NCBI GenBank assembly: GCA_002633005.1
Contig: NMRA01000011.1
Span: forward strand, 30,324 to 94,323
Direction of reading: 5' to 3'
Origin: Phoronis australis
Taxonomy: Eukaryota > Phoronida > Phoronidae
DNA: 64,000 nucleotides
Below the pieces are notes generated by a model, which was not told where the DNA came from, searched no databases, and saw nothing but the letters and a program-made list of their open reading frames with translations. Position 1 is the first letter of the stretch. Each line of letters starts with the position of its first letter. Positions 11,084 through 21,972 of the stretch are shown here, in pieces. Made by a program: the position numbers and the translations under genes.

Positions 11084-11164
11084 CTGGAAGTCAAGCGGGT
11101 TGTCCACCAGGATGTCATAAGTGTTATGCACCTTGAAGTGAGGTTACGCCTCGACAGCACATCT
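11084..11164 (-). pseudogene. Possible isolated or frameshifted exon
   Basis: On the minus strand an 81-bp block is bounded by GTTATTCCAG| and CTTCCAG|GTATGT, both good splice sites. One frame is open throughout (V-L-S-R-R-N-L-T...). The second half read one frame away gives the more protein-like KVHNTYDILVDNPLDFQ, ending exactly at the donor. Either it is an exon with an indel or the resemblance is chance. No partner exons were found and the family is unknown. Confidence 0.25.
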
Positions 11165-13320
11165 GGAATAACATATGTTACAGAGCAATGTATTGCATGC
11201 AATCATAGATAAATGTTGAAATGGAAATGACGTATCTGTAATCTATGAAAGACTTACTACAAAATTGTGATGCATTGCCATCATTTTACAGAAAATTGTG
11301 CTGAAATCCCAGGGCGAAAACTCGCCGATTGACTGCCTCGCAATCGTCGATATGGCGACTTCAATTCTTGAATTCCTGAAGTTTTCCAAGTAGCGCCCCT
11401 AAGATTTTTAAGTTCCCGTGGAGTCGGGATTAACGGCAGGTTTAATACAATCTGTGCTACATCGTGCCATCTACATGCATGATCGGCAACATGAGAAAAA
11501 TTTCTTGACGAACACACATGTTGTTGTCACGTGACGTTTGTTTTGAAGTTTGTCTGCATTAGTCGGTGGGCCAGATCTTGTAGCGTTCATCCTTGTGAGT
11601 GCTTTGGGGGGGCAACCTAGTTTTTTCTATGTGGCTAGATAATATACCTAGAAATCAAATTCCAAAAAGTTCCCACGTCTACACTTACACATTTTTTTTA
11701 AAAAAGGTGTTTTTGTTGCACAAAATATGATGCACATTCCTGCCACTTGATGGCGCTTTTCTATTGAATTGACCAATCAGAGAGCCAGATTGTATTGTTG
11801 TGCTTAGTTACTTCAATATGGCTGCTCCCATGGAGTGTGATGCCTGTATAATTCAAGGTTTATCAAACAGCACAAAATTGTGATGTCAGAGCCTAAAGAA
11901 GCTTAGGAAAGCTTCCTGACGAAATCTGATTGACTGTGGAACTCTGTAGATCAGTAGATCAAAAAGCAGAAGAGGTGTCACAAACGTTTGTGCAGAAAAC
12001 AGCTGCATGTCCTGGTAGCCTACACAGTATACTGCTGAGTGCTGTAGACTAGAAGACCAAGTGTTAGACCAGAAAATTGAAAGGACATAGAACGGCATAG
12101 CAACGTTTCAAGGCACCAACAGTAGTACTAAAGCTGAAGTTGCTGAAAGTGATACAGATGTTATCCAAGATTTCCCAAGAAAATCAATTATACTTCCAAA
12201 ATCTGAAACACCCAATTAACCTGAACAAGATAGGAACATTCTGAAACATGAGTGCATCATTTGTTAGCAGGAAAAGTACATTATGGGCCACATTTCAAGA
12301 AAGAGAAAGAAGTATAGCTTTCAAAAACAGGTACGTGTTTTTGAAAAATACATATTGGTGTTTTCCATGTGTGTTTCAGTATTATCACCAGTTGTTTTTT
12401 AACTTGTTCAGCCCCTTGGCTGCCTAGGCCTTAGACAATACTGCTGACCAAGTAGAGTCGATGATCATACCATAGGTACTCCATATGCCGGATACTTTTC
12501 GGCAAATTATGTTCCTATAAGTTTAGAAGTACCGCGTAGAGAGATGCCTCTGAGGAGGTCGTTAATGTTTTCATTTGTTCCCAGTTTAAACAAATACTCC
12601 TGCAATCCTGTTTTTCGAACACTCCATTCAGTTGCCACATCGACACTGCTTGCGCTAAGGGATAATCCTATGGCGTTATACTGTGGGTGTGATTTTAAAG
12701 CACTTTAAGTCAAAAATTTTTGAGAAGGTTAAATGGAGTAGATGGTTGCAAACAACATGCCCAAGTGGCCGTCATCCCCTGCCGTAGTCTCAATTTTTTG
12801 TAAACATTAATTACTTAGGTAGCTGCAATGATAATTAAATTAAAGTGCCTAAGTGGCCATCGTCGCCGTCGAAATTTGAGGACGATGGAAGCCACTGTCC
12901 ATTTCGTCAAACGTCGATTACCTTAAGTGTAAATCGATTGACTATGGTTTGAGCATCTGATTTAAAAAAATTAAATTTCAATCACTGCACAGGTATATCA
13001 GCTGATTTATTTTCAGTTGCATCTACTGATCTAATTATTAGACGATCAACATTATTAGGCTACAGATCAGACGGCATGTAAATTTGTTAGGCTGGTGGTG
13101 GATCAGTTCCTGATAAGTCCGTCTGAAAAAGTTGCATGCCAACTCACTCATAGTTGAATGTTAAATTAGTGTTAACAGTTCGGGTTTTTTTCAGTTGGAC
13201 TTGTATCGCAAGCAACAGCTCAGTCCAGAGCCCTGAATATGCAAATGAAATTCAAAGATAAAGACCTTGTGTCTTAGAAGCCAAGTACCACAGATCATCA
13301 TGCTATAAAAAATAGAAAGA
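11165..13320. other. Intergenic DNA with diverged short repeats
   Basis: No convincing gene. CATATGCCGGATACTTTTCGG near 12481 has a diverged relative near 20388. AAGTGGCC-containing segments near 12761 and 12847 form a weak direct repeat. Confidence 0.3.
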
Positions 13321-13328
13321 CAACGATT

Positions 13329-13520
13329 GTGAAGAGTGACGAATTCACAGTTTTCAGAGATGTTTTTCTACAGTTTTGTTTGGAGTTCATTGAATCGAAG
13401 CTTCTAACACAAGGAGATGTCATTTGCCTTTCAAAACTAAAGCAAGACTTTGAAGCTGTTCTTCAGAAAGCTGGTGTGCATGAAGTTATTTGGACAGGCA
13501 ATCTTAAGAAATATTGTTGA
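13329..13520 (+). pseudogene. Short transposon-type ORF fragment
   Basis: A 63-codon frame ends at a stop. It contains CLSKLKQDFEAVLQKAGV followed by W-T-G-N-L-K-K, like the middle of large unnamed mobile-element proteins common in invertebrate genomes. It is too short for a full protein. The Cys-rich frame at 13718 lies just downstream on the same strand and may come from the same relic. Chance is not excluded. Confidence 0.3.
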
Positions 13521-13717
13521 AGCTACTCACTGTTGTAGTTTGTGCCCGACTAAGAGATACGAAAGTGAATTGAGGCTAGTGTTCAATAATTCACTTGCTG
13601 ACTCTAATTAACACAGCCCATTATAACATATTTTGAATCAAACGTTTGCCCAAATAGTGCCCGCCTCCAAACAAGGACTTAGTGTTTGACCCTTCATTGC
13701 CTGCGGGCTAATCACCA

Positions 13718-13987
13718 GTGTGCAGTGCTGTACCCTCTCTAATCGACCATAGTTGGCTCCTTGGCGGTGGAGCTTTGCAGTTAATATGTATGGCAATGAC
13801 CGCATCTCCATTGACAGTACTAAACGATGAACGCTGCAAGTGCAAAAAGAACATGTGTGCTGGGAAACTGAGTTTGTGCTGCAATGCTGGGTCAAACTGT
13901 ACAGAAATGTGCAGCTGTGACAACTGTAGTAACATCAGCAACACTGACTGCATAACATTGGATAGTTCTTTGACAAGTCAACCCTAA
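13718..13987 (+). pseudogene. Cys-rich C-terminal tail of a mobile-element-type protein
   Basis: Residues about 37-73 of this 89-codon frame carry eleven Cys in the pattern C-x-C-x4-C-x6-CC-x5-C-x3-C-x-C-x2-C (RCKCKKNMCAGKLSLCC, then TEMCSCDNCSN). This resembles the CXC-like Cys clusters that end many unnamed invertebrate transposon ORFs. The first ~35 residues look unrelated, so the usable part probably starts within the frame. It is read as the decayed 3' end of an element gene; a host metal-binding protein cannot be excluded. Confidence 0.35.
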
Positions 13988-15020
13988 ATAGACCTCCAAC
14001 CCCGTTATTTCCTTTTTTGTATTAAAAAGTTAATTTTATTTGTTGATTAAGTCATAGAAAGTACATACTTTGATCATTGTCATGTATTTGTCTCATACTG
14101 CTTGATAAACGCTGTCAGAATAATCTATTATTTTCATACAGTCTTTGTGCACATTCACAGAGATCATTCAACTACCGGTATATTGTTTTTGTACTATAAC
14201 GTATTTCTGGTGTATTATGCAAACAAGCTGTATTTTACACCATTAGTCAATGTTTTAGTCATTGAGGCACAAATTTTGCCCAGTCTCAAGTGTTTTGTGT
14301 TATTTTTGTTGCCTGACAATGCCAGAATAACTTCCTAGTAACATTCAGACTTAGTTTGCATTTTTGCCACTAGGTGTCTCTTTACGTTTTTTAAATTTCA
14401 CTGTTTACAATTAATTTACAATAGTAAAACGTGTAATGTGAGTGTAATATTGTTCAATACAATGGCACTGATGGGACCATATTACTTGTTTTACAAAAAA
14501 GTCACCAAAACTGTTGTTTTTACAAATATAAGTTTACTAAGCTCTTTGGTGATTATTAGGCAACTTCAAACTCAAATTTCTCAAAAATGTGCAACTTAAT
14601 ATGTGGGAACTTTTTATATTTTGAAAACACTCTAATAAATGAATTAAAAAACACCAAAATAAAATTGCCCCCCTAAAGTACTCACAAAAACCATTTTCTA
14701 GAGGCCCTACCGACAAAATCTGGCCCACCGACTACATTGAGTAAGCGAGCGCGTGCGTGTCACCAGAGTTCATTTGCCAGAGCAGAGACCGACTTTTGGC
14801 CAGAGCCACGCATTGTATCTAAAGAAATTTGCACAAGCAGTAGGCCTACACCACAGAGTGTTTCATTCAGCACTTGGCGGTCTCATGTGCTAAAAACGTT
14901 CGACATTTGTCTCGGTAAGGCCCATATTAGTCGCCGTGTGGCTGGATGCGTACGTGACAGTTATTTTTCGATGTAATGTCTTTGATGACAGGTTCATGTA
15001 TGTAGCGCGCGCTTCCTGGC
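13988..15020. other. Intergenic DNA, nothing recognised
   Basis: AT-rich with short ORFs only. A GC-richer patch near 14737-14990 has no recognisable product. Confidence 0.35.
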
Positions 15021-15061
15021 CACGTGCTTGTAACACTGGCCAAGCTTTTTATTAGTCTTCG

Positions 15062-15328
15062 ATTTGCGGTTTTCACGTGTACAAAGAAATTTGGATTCCT
15101 GTTGAAAGCGGGGAATATCTTCAACGCAATCCCATAGACAAGTACACTACGTCTGTTCTGAAAGGCCACACCATTGGTCCTCGCAAGATCAGCAAAACTT
15201 TTGTGTTAGTTTTGAGGCATGGCAGAAGTTTGAAGTGTATAGTCACGGCTAAATACCGACAGCGGCAAGGCTCGTGGTCTACAAATACTGCGCACAACGA
15301 TTTTTTCAGGACTGTCGGATATTATTGA
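15062..15328 (+). pseudogene. HIRAN-like domain fragment
   Basis: The 83-codon frame reads HVYKEIWIPVESGEYLQRNP early and IGPRKISKTFVLVLRHG later, then LKCIVTAKYRQ. Known HIRAN-type proteins share this order: an aromatic 'W-P..GE.L' strand, 'R-x-P-x-N/D-x-y' and a 'hG..PrkIs' motif. HIRAN domains bind DNA ends in helicases and also occur in many unnamed invertebrate mobile-element proteins. Here the central segment is diverged and no flanking domains are readable, so a transposon relic is most likely. Confidence 0.4.
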
Positions 15329-15330
15329 TA

Positions 15331-16630
15331 AATTGATGACGTTACTATAGAATTTTAGGACTGTAGGTAAGACATTTTTCTCACGTACACATTCATGGAC
15401 TGGGCGCTTATTTTAGCATCAAGTCTTAAAACACGTGGGGGGGGGGGTTATTACGGCGAATGCGGTATATCAAAAAAACTAAGCTTTGTCAACTGGTAAA
15501 AATATATATTTTCTGAAAAAAACATAGACCAGGAAATATAAATATACTTTTTATATTTATGTGCCATAATTATTTTTAATCTTTTTTAAGTCAAAATTTC
15601 ATTTTTGAGAAAGGTACATTCATAGCAAAATAACCCCTCGGTCGATTCTAATGAAACCTTTTTCAAATGAAAACTTCACCAGTTACCTCAAAAACACTGT
15701 AAGGAATTTTCAGTTAGTCTGTTCATTTGGTTTCTATGACAAATCAACTTGCAAAATATAAGGTATTTTGGTAAAAAGTTGAAGTCGTATTCGTCTTTGT
15801 CACATTAAGCAAAAGCTAGGCCTTTATATAAAAAATCCTAGTGTTTTTGAGACTAAATATTAAGTTTGGAAAGTTTCAGCGAAATCCATCAAGACGTTTT
15901 TCATTTTTTGTGAATCAGGTTGGAGATAACATTAAAATGAAATGTCTTACAGAGTATGTAAACTGCTGCTGAAGTGCGGGACTGGCTCTTGAGTAGGAAT
16001 GGAGGTTATTTCTGGAGTATTAATATGAGCTTTACTTAGAAGTTTACGTTTTACGAGCGTTCAATTTATTTAAACCCGGATGTGAGTTGGACAAAATCGC
16101 CGATCCAAATCCCGACACAATGACCGTGATTAAGAAACAATGTACTTGCGGGAAGTAAAGCATGCCTTGTCTGCCAGGTGTCGCTAGGGAATAAATGATA
16201 TCACAACGTATGCGTAAGACCACAGATTTCGTCCATTGAAAATATACAGACTTGGTGGTCCACATTCTATAGCCTATGGTCCCACCTCCCCTAAATCCGG
16301 CAGCATAATAATAAACAACGCTAGGCAATATGAGAATTATCAAAAACAAAAGAAATAACTTCTGTAGAGTTATTTTTCAACTTTTTGATTGAGGCACAGC
16401 TCAAAATATAACCTCCACCAAACTGAAGCTAAAAACAATTGGATTCACAACTCTACACTTACCAGTATTTGGTGGCAGTCTCCACAGTGCATCACGATAT
16501 CGCATCACGGTATCCAACACCTGCCTGGTATAATGGCCCAATACTAAAAGAAAATGCAGCAAAATCATTACAGCTATCAAATACATACTATATTGCTTAT
16601 TCCTATTCGTATTTTTCAGCTGCTTCCACA
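15331..16630. other. Intergenic DNA with a G homopolymer
   Basis: A run of about ten or eleven G lies near 15437. The rest is AT-rich with no supported gene. Confidence 0.35.
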
Positions 16631-16640
16631 GTAGACTTAA

Positions 16641-17735
16641 GGCGAAGGCAACCTTTTTTCATGTTACTTTTAGTAAAAAATAAGGTTCGTTGGTTATACA
16701 ATACATATTTTTCAATTAATTACTGTAGAGCTTCTCGTCGGCAACCCATCTCACAGTGACCGTAACAACGTGAGCAAAGGAGATATTGTTCATGGGCGGT
16801 ACACTACAGAGGGGGCAGGGGGGCTTTAGCCCCCACTTTTTTCAGTGCTGTGCCACCCATGTCATAGCTGTGGTGATTGTGTATTTTTTTCACGGACGGT
16901 CAGTGGGTGGCTGTACTAGAGAGCTTCCTCCCTCTTCTTCCAGTCTGAGCCATATTGGAATAAACCACATATATACTGTTCCGAGTCAATCTGTGTTTAT
17001 CTAGTGTCTACTATATTCATCCATAACATAACAGGTATCTATATGTTTGAGCGCGAGTATAATGAGGCAGAGTACGCACAGGCACAGCTTTTGAGAGGAA
17101 TGAGGCAGAGACTGAGGACAGATGTGGTGGGACGTCTTGGTGCAAATGCACGGTGTGCACTGTAATGCCGACCTCAATGGAATGCCTATGCTGTTTCCAC
17201 TGCGGGATGGTCACCTGAGCACCCAAACCGCTTACATACCGCCATGTGACTCCTTCGCCACACATACATACACCTGGCACCTTCTATATAGCTCCAATAC
17301 TTTAGACAAGTCCAGAACAAACTTATCAAAATTTGGCTCACAGGCCTATTCATTGAACGACGAACTGTCCTCATTGGGTGTCGAACTGCATGCAGTGATG
17401 TAATGGTACACCTAGAGTGCGCAAGACGATAATGAGTACATCCCGGTATGCAGTAAGTATGTGGCATGTTGACTGACTTGTAAACAAAAGTAAAGTATGA
17501 TCGAACTTATCACAACCGAGATAGAACAATGACTGACTCAACAGTTCTCACAATCAGACTATAGGAAAATAAGTGGCGCATAATTCTGGACTCCCTAAAG
17601 GTCACTTCCGGAGTAGGGGACGAGTAATTAATTAAATTACGAAAAGCTGTAATTAACTGAAAAACATGTCTGGTATAATCAACAAGCCTTATTTTTACTA
17701 AAATGACATGAAAAAATGTTGCCTTTGTGAAGAAC
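16641..17735. mobile_element. Degenerate Kolobok-like TIR element (copy 1)
   Basis: TTAA at 16637-16640 precedes GGCGAAGGCAACCTTTTTTC, the same terminus as the intact copy at 54437. The right arm (about 17400-17735) matches that copy for some 300 bp inverted, but its last bases and the right TTAA are mutated. On the minus strand from 17467 the arm reads MPHTYCIPGCTHY, the typical start of a THAP zinc finger. THAP plus TTAA is the signature of Kolobok transposons. A small GC-rich insertion near 16790-16862 disrupts the left part. Confidence 0.7.
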
Positions 17736-18030
17736 ACTGTTCCCAGTAATATTTTATGTACTATCAAGACTAAGGCAAAAAAGACTTGTTTATAATAAGT
17801 GATCTGAACTCTACAGCATACAAAGCATGACTGAGACAACACCGCTACTAGCATACACTATGTATAATGTTGTTGGCTATGATTAATTGCAGCTAACAGT
17901 ATAAACAAAGAGTGAAGTACTACGCTCATCATGTTACACCCCTCCCTCGATGGATGAAGTTCGTCATCTCTTAAACAAAAAAAAACAAAAATGTGAGGAA
18001 AAATATGAAGATTTTTTTAAGTTGCATTAC

Positions 18031-18175
18031 CTTGACAAAAGTCTGTGCAGTCGCTGTCGGTCTAAACATATCGTGTAGTCCATATAGTACAGCTTCCTGT
18101 TCATCAGTGCCATCCTCCTCACCAACAGCTTCAGATGCTCCCTGTTGTACTGAACTATCCGCTACCGCTCCATGC
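18031..18175 (-). CDS. Possible internal exon of an unknown gene
   Basis: On the minus strand, GAAAG| at 18176 and GTCAAG|GTAATG at 18031/18030 enclose 145 bp with one fully open frame and no Met start. It encodes an acidic stretch (GASEAVGEEDGTDEQEAVLYG) and ends DMFRPTATAQTFVK. The acceptor's pyrimidine tract is weak. Its entry phase does not match the exit phase of the possible exon at 19596-19709, so another exon would be needed between them. Function unknown. Confidence 0.3.
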
Positions 18176-19595
18176 CTTTCAAAACGTAAATAAAAACTTT
18201 AACTGCACAAAATGTTTATAGGATAAGGAAACGAGATTTAGTAGAATAACACCATCAATTCATAGTCACGTATTCATTTGATAACCTTGAAATAGACAAT
18301 GCACAGGACAATGACAGTTTTTAATATTAGTATAGTGTTCCATGTTAAATACAGTCCACAAGTGAACATATTCTTTGAAGGAAACACAAGCAAAAAGAAA
18401 AGTTACACATCACGAATAAGGTGAAGTACAAGTGCTTCTGCACACTATAAAAGAAATTGAAAATAAATACAATTGTAGCTTCAGATAGAAATAAGCAAGA
18501 CAAATGTAGCATAAGGCTACTGCACATTATAAGCACAAGAAGCACCAACACTAGATGAAGAGGTTAATCGAAAGCAAAAGGTTTTGGCAAAGGCATGGCA
18601 TCGAGAAAAAGTGTAGCACTATTAGGTTACACACAAAATTACTAGACTGTCAACCGTAAAATGAAGGAATAATTACAAGTTATTAACAGTAGCTAAATGC
18701 TGTATTGACCAAGGGTTCCTTTATCTAGCATGTACTAAAAAATGACTGTTTTGATTAATAAGAACATGATTGAACTATTTGAAAGAGCAAATTATATTGA
18801 ATTACACAGAGCATTTTTTCAATTCCAGTACCATACTGAATATGATAGCTGAACGCGTTTATCTAAATGCTCCTACTCATACTCTGAAGTTCCATTATGG
18901 TATCAAAGTCATCTTAAAAAGAGTGAAGCAGGAGACAAAATGATGATATTTCCTGAAACACCACTTGACTCATCTATCTACTTACTCATCCAGTCGTGGT
19001 AGAAGAGATGACACAAGTATAGTTCCACCAAATATTTTCCTGAAATTACGAGTAGGAACTGTCTTATTTAAAATAGAAGCATGTGAGTGCATAAAAGGAC
19101 ATCCTTGCAGTCCTGCAAAACTTCAATCGTTACTAAAAGATTATACTTTTTGAGTATCGCAGCGAATATAAAACAAATGCAGTCAGATTCCAAACCAAAA
19201 TTCCAGAATGATGAAGACATTACTTTGTGTGAATCGTCATCCAGACTAAAATGGCAGGCAGATTACTGCATATTGACAGGTAGTGGGAGTTGAACGCACG
19301 ATAAATTTTTCATAATTGAGAGTTCCGCCATCAATCCATGAACATGAGAATGTTGACTTAATGAGGAAAGCTAAACTTGCCGATTATTAGTGCACTTAAG
19401 TTTGTTCATATGTACAAACTGACAATACCACCACAAACACCCCTTGACACGCTTTGCATGAGGGAACACGGGTTATTCTCCACAATATGTCTTAAATATG
19501 GATTGCAACAAGTGGAACATGTTCTGCAGAGTCGTTTAATAAATGCACGCTGCAACCATGAAGTCCCTAACCATAACCTTTTTCACCTTCTTTAC
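18176..19595. other. AT-rich DNA, nothing firmly recognised
   Basis: Could be intron if the two flanking possible exons belong to one gene. Short ORFs here have no recognisable family. Confidence 0.3.
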
Positions 19596-19709
19596 CTGGC
19601 TGGCATGAAACACTGTCCACGCGCTGTTTTGACAGCATTGTAGATCTTGAGGTTTGAATCTGCACCCAGTCAGACAGGTTGCCATCATACTGATACCCTA
19701 CAAACAACC
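19596..19709 (-). CDS. Possible internal exon of an unknown gene
   Basis: Minus-strand TATACCTTTTCAG| at 19710 and CAGCCAG|GTAAAG at 19596/19595 bound 114 bp with one open frame. The encoded peptide is LFVGYQYDGNLSDWVQIQTS followed by RSTMLSKQRVDSVSCQP. It enters with two bases and leaves with one base of a split codon. Splice sites on both sides make it better supported than a random ORF. No family is recognised. Confidence 0.4.
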
Positions 19710-20735
19710 CTGAAAAGGTATAATAGATATAACAAATATACAAGGCATAGTATGTTCTACTAATTTGAGAGGAACAAGTACATGCAGCCAAGTAAAGGTT
19801 ATATATTTCTATTCTCAATAGTTGCCAACATTTGTTATCGTTACGAAACCAGGTGATTCTAAAATTAAATGAAAAATATTTGCTTTGTCAGATTCAAAAT
19901 GAATGGCTTGAGTCCCGTACACAGTATGATGTTGCTCTCGTGAAGGGGAATATACATAGTTTTCATTTAGGCTTAATCCATTGTAAATTTAACCACGCTA
20001 ATGTGAAGCATTGAAATATGCACATGAGTGCAACTATACCACAAATGGTAAGCTTATGGTAGTGTTCATTAGTACCAAAGAAATGGTACATGTTCAAACA
20101 AACACGATGGCCAACAAAATTAAAGATGGGCTCAAGGTTGTGCAAAGTACATCAAAACTGTTTGAAAAGGGGCCGACGTATCCTAATAAAGCAAATATCC
20201 ACAGAATCCATCAAAGAACTCCCAAGACTGAGGTTCATGTGAAGAACTTAAAATTAGTCACAAGACTGGCAAAGCGATAGTCGTATTGCCTTGGTAAAAA
20301 ACTCTTTGACATCAGTTGACAACTTCACAGGAATTTCTACCACAGCGACTTGACTGGCCGTAGAGATGAGGCTCCTCTAAGGGCTTCATATGCCAGATGC
20401 TATTCGGCGAATAATGCCTCACAGTCAGATCTAGGATGTCGCAATGGGGGTAAGGTAATTGTCAGTCAACTGAATGGCAATGGTAGTTTATTCACTTTTC
20501 AATAAGAATAACCCAATTTCAATCTGTGAACAGCAAAACAAATTCATCAGCGTCAGGGTTCATTTACTTGGATGTAAGTTAAATAATCATACTGTTTTTA
20601 CATTCCCAGAACAGACAGGGTGTGAATGACAGTCATGGCTATCAGATTCTGAGGACCGATATTAGTTTCTGCCAATGAACCACTTTAACTGTCCTTTTAG
20701 AATCCGTCTTCAGCAGTATCAGCACAGGATTCTTG
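19710..20735. other. Intergenic DNA, nothing firmly recognised
   Basis: Short ORFs only. CATATGCCAGATGCTATTCGG near 20388 is a diverged relative of the segment near 12481. Confidence 0.3.
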
Positions 20736-20739
20736 AATG

Positions 20740-20832
20740 GCATCCTCAGCTTCTGATCGTCCCCAATACACTACATATAATTATTTAGTATTTATATATA
20801 GTGTAAGGGGGGCGATCAGAAGCGGAGGACGC
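20740..20832. repeat. Inverted repeat, 34-bp arms with short AT-rich loop
   Basis: The arm at 20740-20773 (GCATCCTCAGCTTCTGATCG...) pairs with 20799-20832 (...CGATCAGAAGCGGAGGACGC). The loop is about 25 bp, nearly all A/T. A few mismatches lie within the arms. It could form a cruciform or RNA hairpin. Short related sequences flank both sides, so it may be a small foldback element. Confidence 0.75.
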
Positions 20833-21222
20833 TTGGGATTTCTTGCATATTTCTGTCAGAGACAGAACTGGCTGTTCTGTAATGTTAGCCTTCACAGCTC
20901 CAGCAACGCATTTGTCCATGTGTTCACGGCGTATGCCCATTTGTATAACCTAACTGATGAGATAAATCACAAAAGTAGGCAACAAATACACAGAAAAAAG
21001 TTAAAACCAGCAGTAAGGAAGGGGCCTGACTAGCTGATACACTGTCGAGAAAATGAAGTCTGTAACAGTGCAACACACGTGTTTAATAACACTAAGAAAC
21101 AGAATAAAAATCCCTGATTAAACCTAACACAATTCTGGTTAAAAATACCTTATATCTTACGAATTTAACACAAGAAATCCTGCACACTTCAACGCACCAA
21201 GAGCAACGAAACGACAACGACC

Positions 21223-21308
21223 GCTCATTCCAATACGGGCCAGAAACTACTTCCCGTATTGGAATGATGACGTCATTCCAATAGGGGCCAGATTCCAATA
21301 GGGGTCGG
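21223..21308. repeat. Dispersed ATTCCAATACGGG palindrome
   Basis: TCATTCCAATACGGG and CCCGTATTGGAATGA face each other about 13 bp apart. Two further degraded copies (ATTCCAATAGGGG) follow. These are the same boxes that punctuate the satellite at 8.0-9.9 kb, here without the satellite body. Confidence 0.75.
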
Positions 21309-21672
21309 AGCATACTCATTCCTGGTGGACGAAATGACACAACTGCGCTGCTCTTCAACAATGCCAAGACAAATTGAAAAGTGAATGCTTGCGGTCTGCT
21401 ATTGAGACTAAGGAAAATATAAATTCTATAGATACTATTAAGTTATTGATACTTTACATTACTTACGCAATACCAAGGGAGTGGAAATACCGATGCGCGG
21501 AGTTTTTGTAAACAAAAGTTACTGGACTGGCACAGTGAGTTGCTATCAGTTATTTATTCTGTAGGGATTATCAGTTCATTCACGTCGCCAAATTTCTGCA
21601 TGAGTTTTGTCGCTGACTCTCATCTTCACTGAACCATCTGCGCACTAGGCCGGTAGCCTGAATCTTTCCGTT

Positions 21673-21972
21673 TCATTTCAGCTGTCGACATTGAAAGAGT
21701 AGTTCGCTTGGCTTTTTCGTGAGGTATTCGTTGACAAAACTGCTGCGGCCTATTTCTTTTATCTTATTAGAAAATGCTTGACGCGCATTATAGGTAGTAA
21801 ATTTAACAAGAATTCTGTCTCCAAGTCGATGATTGCGGTGAAGATTTTTTTCCGTGATGACGTTAAGTTTGCCAACAATGTCCATATGCTTGTCCGTATT
21901 GTCGTTTTCCGTGACAGTAACAAGTAAACAGTTCCGACGGGTATACTGTTTTAGATCATCTAATTTCATCAC
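21673..21972 (-). pseudogene. LINE ORF1-like (RRM/CTD-type) fragment
   Basis: The 99-codon frame reads LKQYTRRNCLLVTVTENDN, then KLNVITEKNLHRNHRLGDR, then ILVKFTTYNARQAF and FVNEYLTKKPSELLF. The series Y-x-R-R-N-x-L, N-D-N-T-D, H-R-L-G, VKF..Y..R and N-E-x-L-T is characteristic of ORF1 nucleic-acid-binding proteins of LINE retrotransposons. No reverse transcriptase is readable nearby, so this is an isolated dead fragment. Confidence 0.7.

Noticed and set aside
16790-16862. Independent 72-bp MITE with CATGGGYGGYACA ends
   Set aside because: The ends are inverted but there is no target duplication and it sits in degraded element sequence; support is too weak for a separate call.
17925-17975. 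LTR boundary (TGTTACACCCCTCC...GATG, with a relative near 24589)
   Set aside because: No paired LTR, primer-binding site, polypurine tract or pol frame was found.
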